A stretch of 50,201 bases of DNA from Chitinophagaceae bacterium (GTDB lineage Bacteria; Bacteroidota; Bacteroidia; Cytophagales; Cytophagaceae). Every line of letters starts with the position of its first letter. Position 1 is the first letter of the stretch. Positions 25,281 through 35,000 of the stretch are shown here, piece after piece. A model generated the notes under the pieces. It did no database searches. It saw only the letters and a program-made list of their open reading frames with translations, and was not told the origin of the DNA. Both the position numbers and the translations under genes were made by a program. The stretch is from NCBI GenBank assembly GCA_028288405.1, contig JAQBNS010000090.1, positions 1 through 50,201 on the forward strand, in the 5' to 3' direction.

Positions 25281-25790
25281 ATGCAACTCCAACACATCCA
25301 ACAAAAGATCCATGATATTCGAGGCTTGAAAGTAATGCTTGATTACGATTTGGCAGAGTTGTATGAAACAGAAACCAAAGTACTTAAACAAGCAGTGAAA
25401 CGGAATATAAATCGTTTCCCTGATGATTTTCTGTTTGAACTTACTAAACAAGAATTTGATTCTTTAAGGTCACAAATTGTGACCTTAAAGAATCAGGGAA
25501 GAGGCCAACATAGCAAATACCTTCCTTTTGCCTTTACAGAACAAGGAGTAGCCATGCTTTCAAGTGTTCTTAATAGTTCTAAAGCCATAGAAGTAAACAT
25601 AGCCATAATAAGGGCTTTTGTATTTCTAAGACAATATGCCCTTCATCACAAAGACCTCACAGAACAACTTAAAGCCCTAGAAAACAAATACGATAAAAAA
25701 TTCGAAGACGTGTACGAAGCCATTCGTTACCTGTTGAAGAAAGACGAGCAACCTCCAGAGCCTAATCCCATCGGATTCAAGAAAAAATGA
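25281..25790 (+). CDS. ORF6N-domain protein, copy B
   Basis: The 169-residue protein is a close paralogue of the protein at 10638: it shares the N-terminus [19 protein letters not shown], the [14 protein letters not shown] core, [26 protein letters not shown] and the C-terminal [23 protein letters not shown] helix. Between codons 60 and 85 the two differ most, and copy B has a few extra residues (NQGRGQHSK). That divergent stretch contains a 39-bp perfect palindrome centred on codon 66. A DNA-binding, phage-antirepressor-like role is the family inference. Confidence 0.88.
   Translation: MQLQHIQQKIHDIRGLKVMLDYDLAELYETETKVLKQAVKRNINRFPDDFLFELTKQEFDSLRSQIVTLKNQGRGQHSKYLPFAFTEQGVAMLSSVLNSSKAIEVNIAIIRAFVFLRQYALHHKDLTEQLKALENKYDKKFEDVYEAIRYLLKKDEQPPEPNPIGFKKK
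25457..25495. repeat. 39-bp perfect palindrome inside ORF6N copy B
   Basis: The left arm TGATTCTTTAAGGTCACAA (19 bp), a single central A at 25476 and the exact reverse complement of the arm make up the element. The centre is the first base of codon 66 (Ile in S-Q-I-V), the same as in copy A and the relic, yet the outer arms share no obvious sequence with them. Confidence 0.95.
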
Positions 25791-25919
25791 AGAGGAATGA
25801 GGCATACATTACTCAAATGTTCCCACTTTACCTGGCAAGCATCCTAAGAACCTGCAATGAAGGCTACTTAAAAAAGGCACGGTAATAGCGCCTCTTCCGG
25901 TATATTAAACATTACGCTT

Positions 25920-26183
25920 ATGAAAACTGCCATTGGATATGCCTTTCTCGCTTTTGCCGCCTTCATGGCCGGTGTTTTTCTTATCGTGATTTATTATACG
26001 GTGAGAGGAAAAATTCACATCATCGATCCTGAATACCATAGTTCTCTTTACCTGATTGGAACCAGTATCTTGGGCATTGCCAACCTGGTTGCTCTTTTCC
26101 CTTTGACCTATTATGGATTCAAATGGATCAGAAAAGAATTGCACTATGCCAGTCCACCTACAGGCTCAGATCGTGTCCAATAA
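25920..26183 (+). CDS. Small two-helix membrane protein
   Basis: The 87-residue protein has two hydrophobic helices (about residues 5-28 and 42-65) separated by a short loop (TVRGKIHIIDPEYHS), and a polar C-terminus. No family is recognised. It ends 37 bases before the next gene and may be co-transcribed with it. Confidence 0.6.
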   Translation: MKTAIGYAFLAFAAFMAGVFLIVIYYTVRGKIHIIDPEYHSSLYLIGTSILGIANLVALFPLTYYGFKWIRKELHYASPPTGSDRVQ

Positions 26184-26220
26184 TAAAATAAACAGAAATT
26201 TTAATCAACCATTTGACTTT

Positions 26221-26601
26221 ATGAAAGCAATCACACAACTCGGTATCTGGATGGATCATGCGAGTGCTAATCTTATTGACTTAGCTGCAGACTCAACAGA
26301 ACCTTCCGTCATTGAATCAGACTTTACTCACGAAGAGAAAGAAGAAAGCCTGCATAGGAGCGAACAACTCATGCACAACAAGGAACAACAAGAACAGGCA
26401 GCTTACTACAAGGAATTGGGAGCAGTGATCAAGCAATATGATGAAGTGCTTTTATTCGGCCCTACAACTGCTAAAACAGAATTGTATAACCTCTTAAAAG
26501 ACGATCACCATTTCGCTGACGTTAAAATAGAATGTAAGCAAACCGATAAACTCACTCAAAACCAGCAGCATGCTTTTGTAAAAGAGTATTTTGCGAAATG
26601 A
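26221..26601 (+). CDS. Small acidic protein resembling bacterial eRF1-like/host-attachment proteins
   Basis: ATG 26221 is chosen because an upstream in-frame ATG at 26113 lies inside the preceding membrane gene. The 126-residue soluble protein contains LLFGPTTAKTELYNLL and DKLTQNQQHAFVKEYF. This GP-x-x-AK-x-EL then Q-x-x-AFVKE pattern resembles the C-terminal portion of bacterial eRF1-like (baeRF) or host-attachment proteins; the N-terminal half differs. Ribosome-related function is a weak inference. A strong terminator follows. Confidence 0.55.
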   Translation: MKAITQLGIWMDHASANLIDLAADSTEPSVIESDFTHEEKEESLHRSEQLMHNKEQQEQAAYYKELGAVIKQYDEVLLFGPTTAKTELYNLLKDDHHFADVKIECKQTDKLTQNQQHAFVKEYFAK

Positions 26602-26618
26602 GGCCATTAAGATCCAAT

Positions 26619-26662
26619 AGAAACAGCGCGAAAATATTATTTTTGCGCTGTTTCTGTTTTTT
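26619..26662 (+). terminator. Rho-independent terminator
   Basis: AGAAACAGCGC (26619-26629) pairs exactly with GCGCTGTTTCT (26645-26655), and a run of six T follows at 26657-26662. It terminates the transcript of 26221-26601. Confidence 0.9.
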
Positions 26663-26725
26663 CCCTATTCCAGAATGTTTTCAGAATCTCTCTGTACACT
26701 TGTGTAACCTTAACGCACAGCGTAT

Positions 26726-28105
26726 ATGCAAAAGATTCACTTTATAGTAATAGTCACCATACTGTTGTCCATATTTTTCAGTGCAACCAGCTCAGCACAA
26801 GTACTGATTGACAGCACACTGACCATTCAATCGGCAGATTCTACTGCTATTGAATTACCTTTTGCGATTGCAGATGAAAAGAGATTATCAGAGGAAGATT
26901 TAAAGAACAAACGGGAAGGCATATATTTTACGGGTGTACCTGAATTCAGCTCCGATCCCCTGAATGGTTTTGGTTATGGCGTGGAAGGTTCGTTGTATTT
27001 CAACGGCAAACGCTCCGATCCTTTCTTTGCTTTTACGCCGTATAGAAGAAAATTGGATCTGGTCATTTTCAATACCACCAACAACCAGCGCGAAGTGATG
27101 TTGAAACTGGATATCCCCTATATCTTCAATACCAAATGGAGACTCCGCGTAGAAGGTGGTTATGAAGTGAACCCTAACCTACTCTATTTTGGCAACACCG
27201 AACAATCACTTCAAGGACTGAGCTATTATCCAAATGGAGACTCTACGCAAACGCCGGTGAAGAATGCCAGTTACAGAGATTATAAAAATTCATTTTCCTC
27301 AGCAAATGAAAATTACAACGGCTATACCAAACAAGAATTCATTTTCAACATCAGCGCCGAACACTCATTCTTTGATGGCAAAGTAAGAGTATTGGGAGGT
27401 TATGAATTAGCCGATTTTAACATCACTACATTCAACGGAAAATCCTTATTGCAACAGGAATACAATGCCGGTAAAGTGTTAGGCGTCGGTCACGGTCTGA
27501 TCAGCATGGTTCAGGCAGGCGTCGTTTACGACACAAGAGATCTAGAAACCGACCCCGGTAAAGGTATCTTTGCGGAGATCACCGATGAGTTTTCCACTAC
27601 AGCTCTTGGCTCCTCTTATAATTTCAATAAAACGTTTTTTCAAATCAAAGCTTACCAGCGATTGCTCCCTTCTGTATTTAAGAAAATGATTTTGACCGGA
27701 CGCTTCGGAAGCGGTTATACCGCCTGGGATGCACCATTCTTTGAGTACCAGGACGAATGGAGTTCGGAAGGCAGCATTGAAGGGCTTGGCGGAGCACATA
27801 CCATCAGAGGTTACAAGCAAGCTCGTTTCATGGCTAGGGGTATGACCTTCGGTAACATAGAGCTCCGTACACGCTTTGCGCAAACTACCTTGTTCAAACA
27901 ACACCTGGCATTTAGTGCTGTGCCTTTCGTAGACTTCGGTGGCGTATGGGATACCTTCGATCATGCCACCAACATCAACAACTACCGTTATGCAGAAGGT
28001 TTAGGTTTGCGCATCGCCTGGAACGTAAATACCATTCTTCGTTTTGATTATGCCGTATCCAAAGAAGACGCACAATTCTTTTTTAATTTCGGACATACCT
28101 TCTAA
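26726..28105 (+). CDS. BamA/TamA-type (Omp85, DUF5982-like) outer-membrane protein
   Basis: The 459-residue protein has a signal peptide (cut near SSAQ, residue 25), then GIYFTGVPEFSSDPLNGFGYG, resembling the DUF5982 segment, and a C-terminal 16-strand-like barrel with VVYDTRDLETDPGKGIFAE and GGAHTIRGYKQARF, the Omp85 lid-loop R-G-Y motif. It ends in the aromatic FNFGHTF, a typical barrel-insertion signal. There are no obvious POTRA domains, so it is a short Omp85 relative rather than BamA itself. It is monocistronic. Confidence 0.85.
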   Translation: MQKIHFIVIVTILLSIFFSATSSAQVLIDSTLTIQSADSTAIELPFAIADEKRLSEEDLKNKREGIYFTGVPEFSSDPLNGFGYGVEGSLYFNGKRSDPFFAFTPYRRKLDLVIFNTTNNQREVMLKLDIPYIFNTKWRLRVEGGYEVNPNLLYFGNTEQSLQGLSYYPNGDSTQTPVKNASYRDYKNSFSSANENYNGYTKQEFIFNISAEHSFFDGKVRVLGGYELADFNITTFNGKSLLQQEYNAGKVLGVGHGLISMVQAGVVYDTRDLETDPGKGIFAEITDEFSTTALGSSYNFNKTFFQIKAYQRLLPSVFKKMILTGRFGSGYTAWDAPFFEYQDEWSSEGSIEGLGGAHTIRGYKQARFMARGMTFGNIELRTRFAQTTLFKQHLAFSAVPFVDFGGVWDTFDHATNINNYRYAEGLGLRIAWNVNTILRFDYAVSKEDAQFFFNFGHTF

Positions 28106-28259
28106 TGTATGAAACTTTGCTCCTTGCGTATTCTTAAAACTTAACAACTTGTTTTTCTGAACCTTCTAAAAATTCACTCAAGAACTTACTCCCCGGTGAA
28201 ACTAACCGTCAAACTTTCCTGTTGTAGCTCCAAATCAACTTAATCAGTTTTTTAGAATC

Positions 28260-29345
28260 ATGAGCAACAGTAAACTTTTTGCCCCGGCTCAAACGGGAGC
28301 AATCAAACTCAGCAATAGCATTGTAATAGCACCTATGACACGCAGCAGAGCCATTGGCAATATTCCCAATGACCTTATGGCTACCTATTATGGACAGCGT
28401 GCCACAGCCGGTCTGATCATTACAGAAGGCACTTCTCCTTCTCCGAATGGATTAGGCTATTCCAGAATTCCTGGAATATTTAATCAGGCACAAGTAGAAG
28501 GCTGGAAAAAAGTAACTTCTGCCGTACACGCGAAAGGAGGTAAAATCGTCATTCAATTGATGCATACCGGAAGAATCAGTCATGCTTTGAATTTACCGGA
28601 AGGTGCTCAGGTATTGGCTCCTTCAGCCGTTAAGCCTGCCGGACAAATGTGGACCGACACACAACAGATGCAAGACTTTCCTACCCCTAAGGCCATGACA
28701 GGAGAAGAAGTCGCACAAGCCAAAGCAGAATACGTTACAGCGTCTAAAAACGCCATCGCTGCAGGATTTGACGGAGTCGAATTGCACGCTGCCAACGGCT
28801 ATTTATTGGAACAATTCCTGTCTCCCATCAGCAACATTCGCACAGACAATTATGGAGGCAGTATAGAAAACCGTTGTCGTTTTGTATTGGAAGTGGCATC
28901 AGAAGTCGCGCAAGCCATCGGCAAAGACAGAACAGGCATACGTTTGTCACCGTACGGCGTAGCCAGTGACATGCCTCATTACCCTGAAATACATAACGAG
29001 TACGATTACCTTTCCAAAGAATTAAATAAACTAGGCATCGCTTACATTCACCTGGTCGATCACTCGGCAATGGGCGCTCCGGTAGTTCCTCTGGCCATTA
29101 AACAAACCATACGCGACAATTTCAAAAACACATTGATCCTTTGCGGTGGTTATGATAAAGAAAGAGGAGAAAAAGATTTGCAAAGTGGCCTGGCTAATTT
29201 GATTGCCATCGGCAAACCCTTCATTGTTAATCCGGACTTAGTGGAACGCATGAAAAATGATTGGGAAATATCTCCGGACCTGAAAGCAGACTTGCTTTAT
29301 ACGCCAGGTGAAAAAGGATATACTGATTATCCTGTGCATGTTTAA
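28260..29345 (+). CDS. Alkene reductase, Old Yellow Enzyme family
   Basis: The 361-residue protein is a classical flavoprotein of the OYE/NemA type: APMTRSRA at the FMN site, QLMHTGRISH, the substrate-binding pair H176/N179 in HAANGYLLEQF, then NIRTDNYGGSIENRCRF and, near the C-terminus, IAIGKPFIVNPDL. Such enzymes reduce activated C=C bonds or nitro groups with NAD(P)H. It stands alone and is bounded by a bidirectional terminator. Confidence 0.93.
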   Translation: MSNSKLFAPAQTGAIKLSNSIVIAPMTRSRAIGNIPNDLMATYYGQRATAGLIITEGTSPSPNGLGYSRIPGIFNQAQVEGWKKVTSAVHAKGGKIVIQLMHTGRISHALNLPEGAQVLAPSAVKPAGQMWTDTQQMQDFPTPKAMTGEEVAQAKAEYVTASKNAIAAGFDGVELHAANGYLLEQFLSPISNIRTDNYGGSIENRCRFVLEVASEVAQAIGKDRTGIRLSPYGVASDMPHYPEIHNEYDYLSKELNKLGIAYIHLVDHSAMGAPVVPLAIKQTIRDNFKNTLILCGGYDKERGEKDLQSGLANLIAIGKPFIVNPDLVERMKNDWEISPDLKADLLYTPGEKGYTDYPVHV

Positions 29346-29365
29346 ATCTTAGGACAAGTAACAAT

Positions 29366-29397
29366 AAAAAAAGACCGGTCATCGCCGGTCTTTTTTT
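29366..29397. terminator. Bidirectional terminator between convergent genes
   Basis: A-tract, GACCGG (29373-29378), loop TCATCG, CCGGTC (29385-29390) and seven T form a symmetrical terminator serving both the OYE gene and the minus-strand gene ending at 29399. Confidence 0.92.
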
Positions 29398-29398
29398 A

Positions 29399-29716
29399 TT
29401 AATAATGGTTTCGATTCCCATAATGGCTTCCATTTCGATTCCCATTCCCATAGTGTGGATGGTTATGATAGGCTTGATGTTGATATCCGTAAGCCGGTCT
29501 GTAATGGCCGCGTGGTGCATAATATCCACCATAAGGAGCATAATAACCAGGTTGCGGACCGTAATACACATAACCGTTATTAGGAGGATAAGGATAACCA
29601 TAAGGAGGAGCAATAATACCGGCATTGATCGTAACACGGGTTTGAGCATTACTCGTCATACTCAATAAAACACCGGCGATAAACAACATACTGAAGATAA
29701 TCTTTGACGTTTTCAT
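29399..29716 (-). CDS. Secreted Tyr/Gly/Pro/His-rich small protein
   Basis: The 105-residue protein has a signal peptide (cut after SNAQ, about residue 25). The mature part is built from Tyr, Gly, Pro, His and Asn in P-Y-G-Y-P and G-G-Y-Y-A-P style repeats, ending in alternating H-Y-G-N-x-N units. Such sequences are common in small exported Bacteroidota proteins and could bind metal ions through the His clusters. Frame choice is supported by the signal peptide and the terminator directly downstream. Function unknown. Confidence 0.75.
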   Translation of the reverse strand: MKTSKIIFSMLFIAGVLLSMTSNAQTRVTINAGIIAPPYGYPYPPNNGYVYYGPQPGYYAPYGGYYAPRGHYRPAYGYQHQAYHNHPHYGNGNRNGSHYGNRNHY

Positions 29717-29937
29717 AAGTGTATCTGTTAAGGTATGTTAGTCTATTAACAAAAAAGAGGCCAACTCTTCAGGCTGAAAAATACTTCCTGTCATGGTAGA
29801 CAAAAAAGGGCCTTGAGCAGATAAAGACGGTTCGTTGGTTTATAAAACCTGTTTTATTGTTTTTCCGACTTCAAAATACAAAACCGCTGGAAGCACTAAT
29901 ATCTTATAAACAGAGAGGAATAATCGATTATTAAGCC

Positions 29938-29945
29938 TAATTTTG
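29938..29945 (+). promoter_or_regulatory. -7 element of the response regulator gene
   Basis: TAATTTTG matches TAnnTTTG and lies 31 bases before ATG 29977. No good -33 TTTG is seen, so only the -7 box is claimed. Confidence 0.45.
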
Positions 29946-29976
29946 AGTTCTCCCCTCACGGATCAAATCGAGCTAT

Positions 29977-30405
29977 ATGAATAAGAATGGACCTGTAGTA
30001 ATCATTGAAGACGATGAAGACGATCAGTTGATGTTGAATGACATCTTTACAACACTTAACTATAAGAACAAGATTTTATTTTTTAAAGACGGCAATGACG
30101 CACTCGCTTACCTGAACAAAACCGAGATTGCCCCTTTCCTTATTTTATCGGATGTGAACATGCCTAAAATCAATGGCTTTGAATTGAGAAATAAAGTTTA
30201 TACGGATACGCAACTGCATCTAAAATGTATTCCTTATTTATTTTTCACGACACATTCCAATAAAGAAGCCGTCATCGATGCCTACAACCTGGTTGTTCAG
30301 GGATTTTTTGTCAAGCCCAATACCTATTCGCAAATGGAAAACACCATTCGAAAAATCATGGAGTATTGGAAAGAGTGCATTGCGCCGAGTGAGTTTGACA
30401 ACTAA
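29977..30405 (+). CDS. Stand-alone response regulator (receiver domain only)
   Basis: The 142-residue protein is a single receiver domain of the Rcp1-like type: acidic pocket EDDEDD (residues 11-16), phosphorylation site D59 in LILSDVNMPKINGFELR, the conserved Thr in FFTTHSN, and the Lys in FFVKPNT. With no output domain it probably acts by protein contact or phosphotransfer. Orphan kinases without receivers are encoded at 32032 and 35893 and are candidate partners (inference). Confidence 0.92.
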   Translation: MNKNGPVVIIEDDEDDQLMLNDIFTTLNYKNKILFFKDGNDALAYLNKTEIAPFLILSDVNMPKINGFELRNKVYTDTQLHLKCIPYLFFTTHSNKEAVIDAYNLVVQGFFVKPNTYSQMENTIRKIMEYWKECIAPSEFDN

Positions 30406-30498
30406 TTTTTTGAAGCAGTAAAAATCTTTACTAAATTCAATTGTTTCATATTCTATTCAAACTATTATCATTATTTATAAGCGCATGCTAAATCGTTT

Positions 30499-31782
30499 AT
30501 GGAGAACTACGTCATTGTAATTTTTATTCTAGCCGTCATGATTGGCCTATCTGCTGTGGCAGATAAAATTAAACTACCTTATCCCATTATCCTGATTACC
30601 GCAGGCATTGCCATTGGTTTTATTCCTCATTTACCTCATATTGAATTGGCTCCTGAAATCGTTCTCTTGATTTTCTTACCTCCACTGTTGTACGATGCAG
30701 CCTTTAACATTTCCTTTGCCAATTTCAGAACACACCTTAACACCATCAGTACTTTAGCCGTTACACTCGTTTTTGTAACAACTACCGCGATTGCAGTCAC
30801 TGCCTATTATTTAATACCAGGCTTTACCTGGCCTTTAGCCTTTGTACTAGGTGCTATACTATCTGCTACGGATGCCGTATCGGCGATCAGTATTACCAAA
30901 GGATTAGGAATCTCTCATAAAACAACCACCATCTTAGAAGGTGAGAGTCTCATCAACGATGCTTCTGCTTTAGTGGCTTATCGCTTTGCCGTGGCAGCTG
31001 TTACCGGTACTGCTTTCATATTTTGGCAAGCCACACTTCAGTTTACCTTGCTGCTTGCTGGTGGAATGTTAGTCGGAATAATATTGGGAAAAATAACTGC
31101 CTGGATATTGAAGTATGTACAAAAAAATAGTCAGGTCACGGTCAGTCTTTTATTGCTGATGCCTCTTGTCACTTATTTAATAGCAGAACAATTGCATGTA
31201 TCCGGAGTGATTGCAGTAGTTATTTTAGGATTGGGCATTGCGCGGTTCAGCAATAAATTATTTCATGAACAACTGCAGCAACAATCCAAATCCATTTGGG
31301 ACATTATCGTTTTTTTGTTGAATGGATTAATCTTCATATTGATCGGATTACAACTCCCCTATTTGCTAGACACCATTGAAGAAGGTCAACTCTTGCCTTA
31401 CATAGGCTATGCGTTCCTTATCAACGCAGTGGCTCTTATCTTAAGAACAGCTTGGGTGTTTTTACAAAGAAGAAATTTATTAAGAGCATTCAGTTTAAAA
31501 AATGAAAAAAGAAAAATAACCGAAGATGCTTTACTTGATTTCAAAACCAGCTTGATTATCAGTTGGTCTGGTATGCGTGGCATTGTATCATTGGCTATTG
31601 CCATCGGTTTACCGACACATTTACAAAATGGGGAATCCTTTCCTCATCGCACTGCTATTATTTTTATCTCCCTGGTAGTGGTGCTTTTTACAATTTTAGG
31701 TCAGGGATTAACTTTGCCTTTGTTGGTAAAGAAGCTAGGCGTAGAAAATGATGAAGTAAAGAGAATAAATCAGTTGAATTGA
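30499..31782 (+). CDS. CPA1-family Na+/H+ antiporter
   Basis: The 427-residue protein has about twelve membrane helices and CPA1 motifs: IFLPPLLYDAAFN in the early helices, GAILSATDAVSAISI, and LEGESLINDASALVAYRF with the N-D ion-binding pair. The SWSGMRGIVSLAIAIGLP segment is typical of NhaP-like proteins. It exchanges Na+ or K+ for H+ at the inner membrane. It has its own upstream gap of 93 bases. Confidence 0.93.
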   Translation: MENYVIVIFILAVMIGLSAVADKIKLPYPIILITAGIAIGFIPHLPHIELAPEIVLLIFLPPLLYDAAFNISFANFRTHLNTISTLAVTLVFVTTTAIAVTAYYLIPGFTWPLAFVLGAILSATDAVSAISITKGLGISHKTTTILEGESLINDASALVAYRFAVAAVTGTAFIFWQATLQFTLLLAGGMLVGIILGKITAWILKYVQKNSQVTVSLLLLMPLVTYLIAEQLHVSGVIAVVILGLGIARFSNKLFHEQLQQQSKSIWDIIVFLLNGLIFILIGLQLPYLLDTIEEGQLLPYIGYAFLINAVALILRTAWVFLQRRNLLRAFSLKNEKRKITEDALLDFKTSLIISWSGMRGIVSLAIAIGLPTHLQNGESFPHRTAIIFISLVVVLFTILGQGLTLPLLVKKLGVENDEVKRINQLN

Positions 31783-32031
31783 TTCAAAAAAGAGTCGAAT
31801 AAACGATTCATAAGACCTCTACAAATACTATTAATTCTAGCTTTAATGTTAACGATTATCGACTCTGTTCATACAAAGGATGTGAAACATCGTTTTATGT
31901 TATAATATGAGATAAAGCACAGTATTATCAATCAGTAAGCTATTTTAGATTATATTACATTAGTTATAGGCACCCTCACTCACCTCATCAAGCCTATTGC
32001 ATTTCACATTCTCGTTTCAGGAATTCCAGCT

Positions 32032-35000
32032 ATGATGAGACCAACCAATCCAAATGAAATCATTCGTTCTACCAATGCCTTTTGGGTAGTCGGCATAGGA
32101 GCTTCGGCCGGAGGCTTGGATGCATTTAAGTCATTAATAAAAACAATCCCTATTGATTCGGGCATGGCTTTTATCATCGTGCAACATTTAGATCCAAACC
32201 ATGAAAGCATTCTGGTAGGGCTGCTTCAGAATATGACTGCTTTGCCTGTTCTAGAAATCACAGATAAGGTAGAGGTCAAGCCCGATCACATTTATGTCAT
32301 ACCATCCAACAAATTATTGACGGCCAATGATGGCATATTAAACCTGACCGCAAGGCCTGTCAAAACACAAAAAAGTATTGATCTGTTCTTTACATCTTTA
32401 GCTGAAGTACATCACAATCAAGCGATAGGTGTTGTCTTATCAGGCACCGGTAAAGATGGAACCTTAGGATTACAAGCCATTAAGCAATACGGAGGAATCA
32501 CTTTTGCTCAGGAGCAACAAACAGCTGCTTACGATGAAATGCCTCAAAGTGCGATCAATCAAGGGGTAGTAGATTATGTGCTGTCACCAGAAGGCATCAT
32601 TCGACAATTACTTGAATTGAATGCGATTTACAGAAAAAAACTACATTCAAAAGAAGATATAGCGGAACAAGGAACAGAAGATATTTTTTACAAGCAAATT
32701 CTAAACTTGCTGGAAGCACAAAAAGGAGTAGATTTTGCCTATTATAAACAAACGACAGTCGGCAGACGAATAGCCAGGCGAATGGACATGTTGCACCTCG
32801 AGAAAATGGAAGACTATCTCCATTACATAAAAGAGCATAGTACGGAACTTGACCAATTGTATCAGGACATGCTGATTCCTGTCACAGATTTTTTCCGTGA
32901 TCCACAAATGTTTGACTCTCTTTGTAAAACAGTATTGCCTGTTATTACAAAAAATAAAACAAGCGATGAAACTTTTCGTGTATGGGTTGTTGGCTGTTCG
33001 ACCGGACAAGAAGCATATACCATTGCCATCTGCCTGCATGAATTCATATCTCAGCATAGCATCAGAATCAAAATACAAGTATTTGCTACCGATCTTTCTG
33101 AAATTGCCATTGCAAAGGCCCGTACAGGTATATACTCCAAGAGTGAGGTAGAAAATATATCAGAAGAAAGATTAAATCGTTTCTTTACAAAAACAGACAA
33201 TAGCTACCAAGCCAATAAAATAATACGGGATATATGCATTTTTGCAATGCACAATATTTTATCTGATCCGCCTTTCGCCAACATGGATCTGGTAAGCTGC
33301 AGAAACGTACTGATATACATGGATGCCTTCCTGCAACGGAAAGCCATGACCACATTTCACTATGCGTTAAATGAAAAAGGAATATTGCTGCTTGGTAAAT
33401 CTGAATCGTTAAGTAAGTCAGCGGATCTATTTAATGTATTTAACGAGCAGGAAAAAATGTACACAAAAAAAATGACATCCGGTCGGTTTATTCATGTAGC
33501 TGCTAAACCAAAAGATAGTTCATTTAATAATTCTGTAAAATCAATGAAAGATCTAAGACTCAACGATGATTTTCAAAAAAATGCAGAGCAAATTATCTTA
33601 TCCAAATCACCTGCCGGAGTGATCGTGAATGAGCAAATGGAAATCGTTCAATTTCGTGGCGCTACCGGTGACTGGCTAGAGTCTCCGTCTGGCAAGCCGA
33701 GTCTTAATGTTCTTAAGATGGCAAAAACCGGGTTAGCCATTGATTTGAGAAGTGCCTTATTAAAAGTAAAAACAAGCCTGCAGCCTTTTGTGAAAGAAGG
33801 GATTTCTGTGAAGGTTCAAAAGCATACTACTTTAGTGACTATAGAAGTGATTCCATTACTTCACACGATCAACCCTTATTTCTTAATCTTATTTACTAAT
33901 ACAGAACTTATTACTCCTCTTTCGTCGGGAAAACAAACGATTGATGGGCAGATAGAAATTAATCCGCATGAAATACGCGCCATGCAATTGGAGAAAGAAC
34001 TGTCTCAAACCCGTGATGACATGCGAAGCATTACGGAGGATCAGGAAGCTGGCAACGAAGAACTGTTGAGCGCTAACGAAGAACTGGTTTCAGGAAGTGA
34101 AGAATTGCGAAGCCTGAACGAGGAACTTGAAATATCCAAAGAAGAATTGCAGAGTACCGTAGAAGAGTTGTCTGCTGCGAATCAGGAATTGGCTGTTCGC
34201 AATGAACAACTCAACCACTACCGTAAATATGCAGAAGCTATTGTTTCCACGATACGCGAACCACTTATTGTTTTAGATAAAGACCTGAGAGTTAAAAGTA
34301 CGAACAGTGCTTTCAATAAAACTTTCCAGGAAACAGAACATAGTACAGAAGGTAAATTGTTCTACGAATTAAAAGACAATCAATGGGATATTCCTGAGCT
34401 TCGTATTTTACTGGAAAGAACACTGCAAGAAAAGGATTTTTACGAAAGTTATGAAGTAAAACGCACCTTCTCTGTTATCGGAGAACGCATCATGCTGTTG
34501 AATGCACGAAAGTTTTTCAGTGAAGGCAATAACGAATATTTAATCTTACTTGCCATAGAAGACATCACGGAGAGAAGAACACTGGAAGCAAAGCTTAAAG
34601 CGAATGCAGATTACCTGAAAGCCGTATTTGAATCAAGCCCGCAAATTGCTACCATGGCTTCTGCTGACGGCTCAGTCAATTACTTTAACCAATTCTTTCT
34701 TGATTATTCAGGCCTTAACATAACAGAAGCCATCGAACGTGGCTGGCAATCTGTCATGCGACCTGAAATCTATCCAAAATTCTTGGAGCTTTGGGATCAT
34801 GCGATTAATTCTGGAAATGATTTTTACATGAGACTTATGCTGAAGCGAAGTGACGGTGAGTACCGTTGGCACATAGCCAGAGCATTGGCCATAAAAAATG
34901 ACATGGGAGTAATTACTTCATGGGTAGGTACAGCAACAGATATCAACGATCAAAAAATATTTTCCGATGAACTGGAGAGAAAAGTTAGTGAACGAACTCA

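Noticed and set aside
26113..26220. Upstream start for the small acidic protein
   Set aside because: The extra 36 residues read through the preceding membrane gene in another frame; ATG 26221 is better placed.
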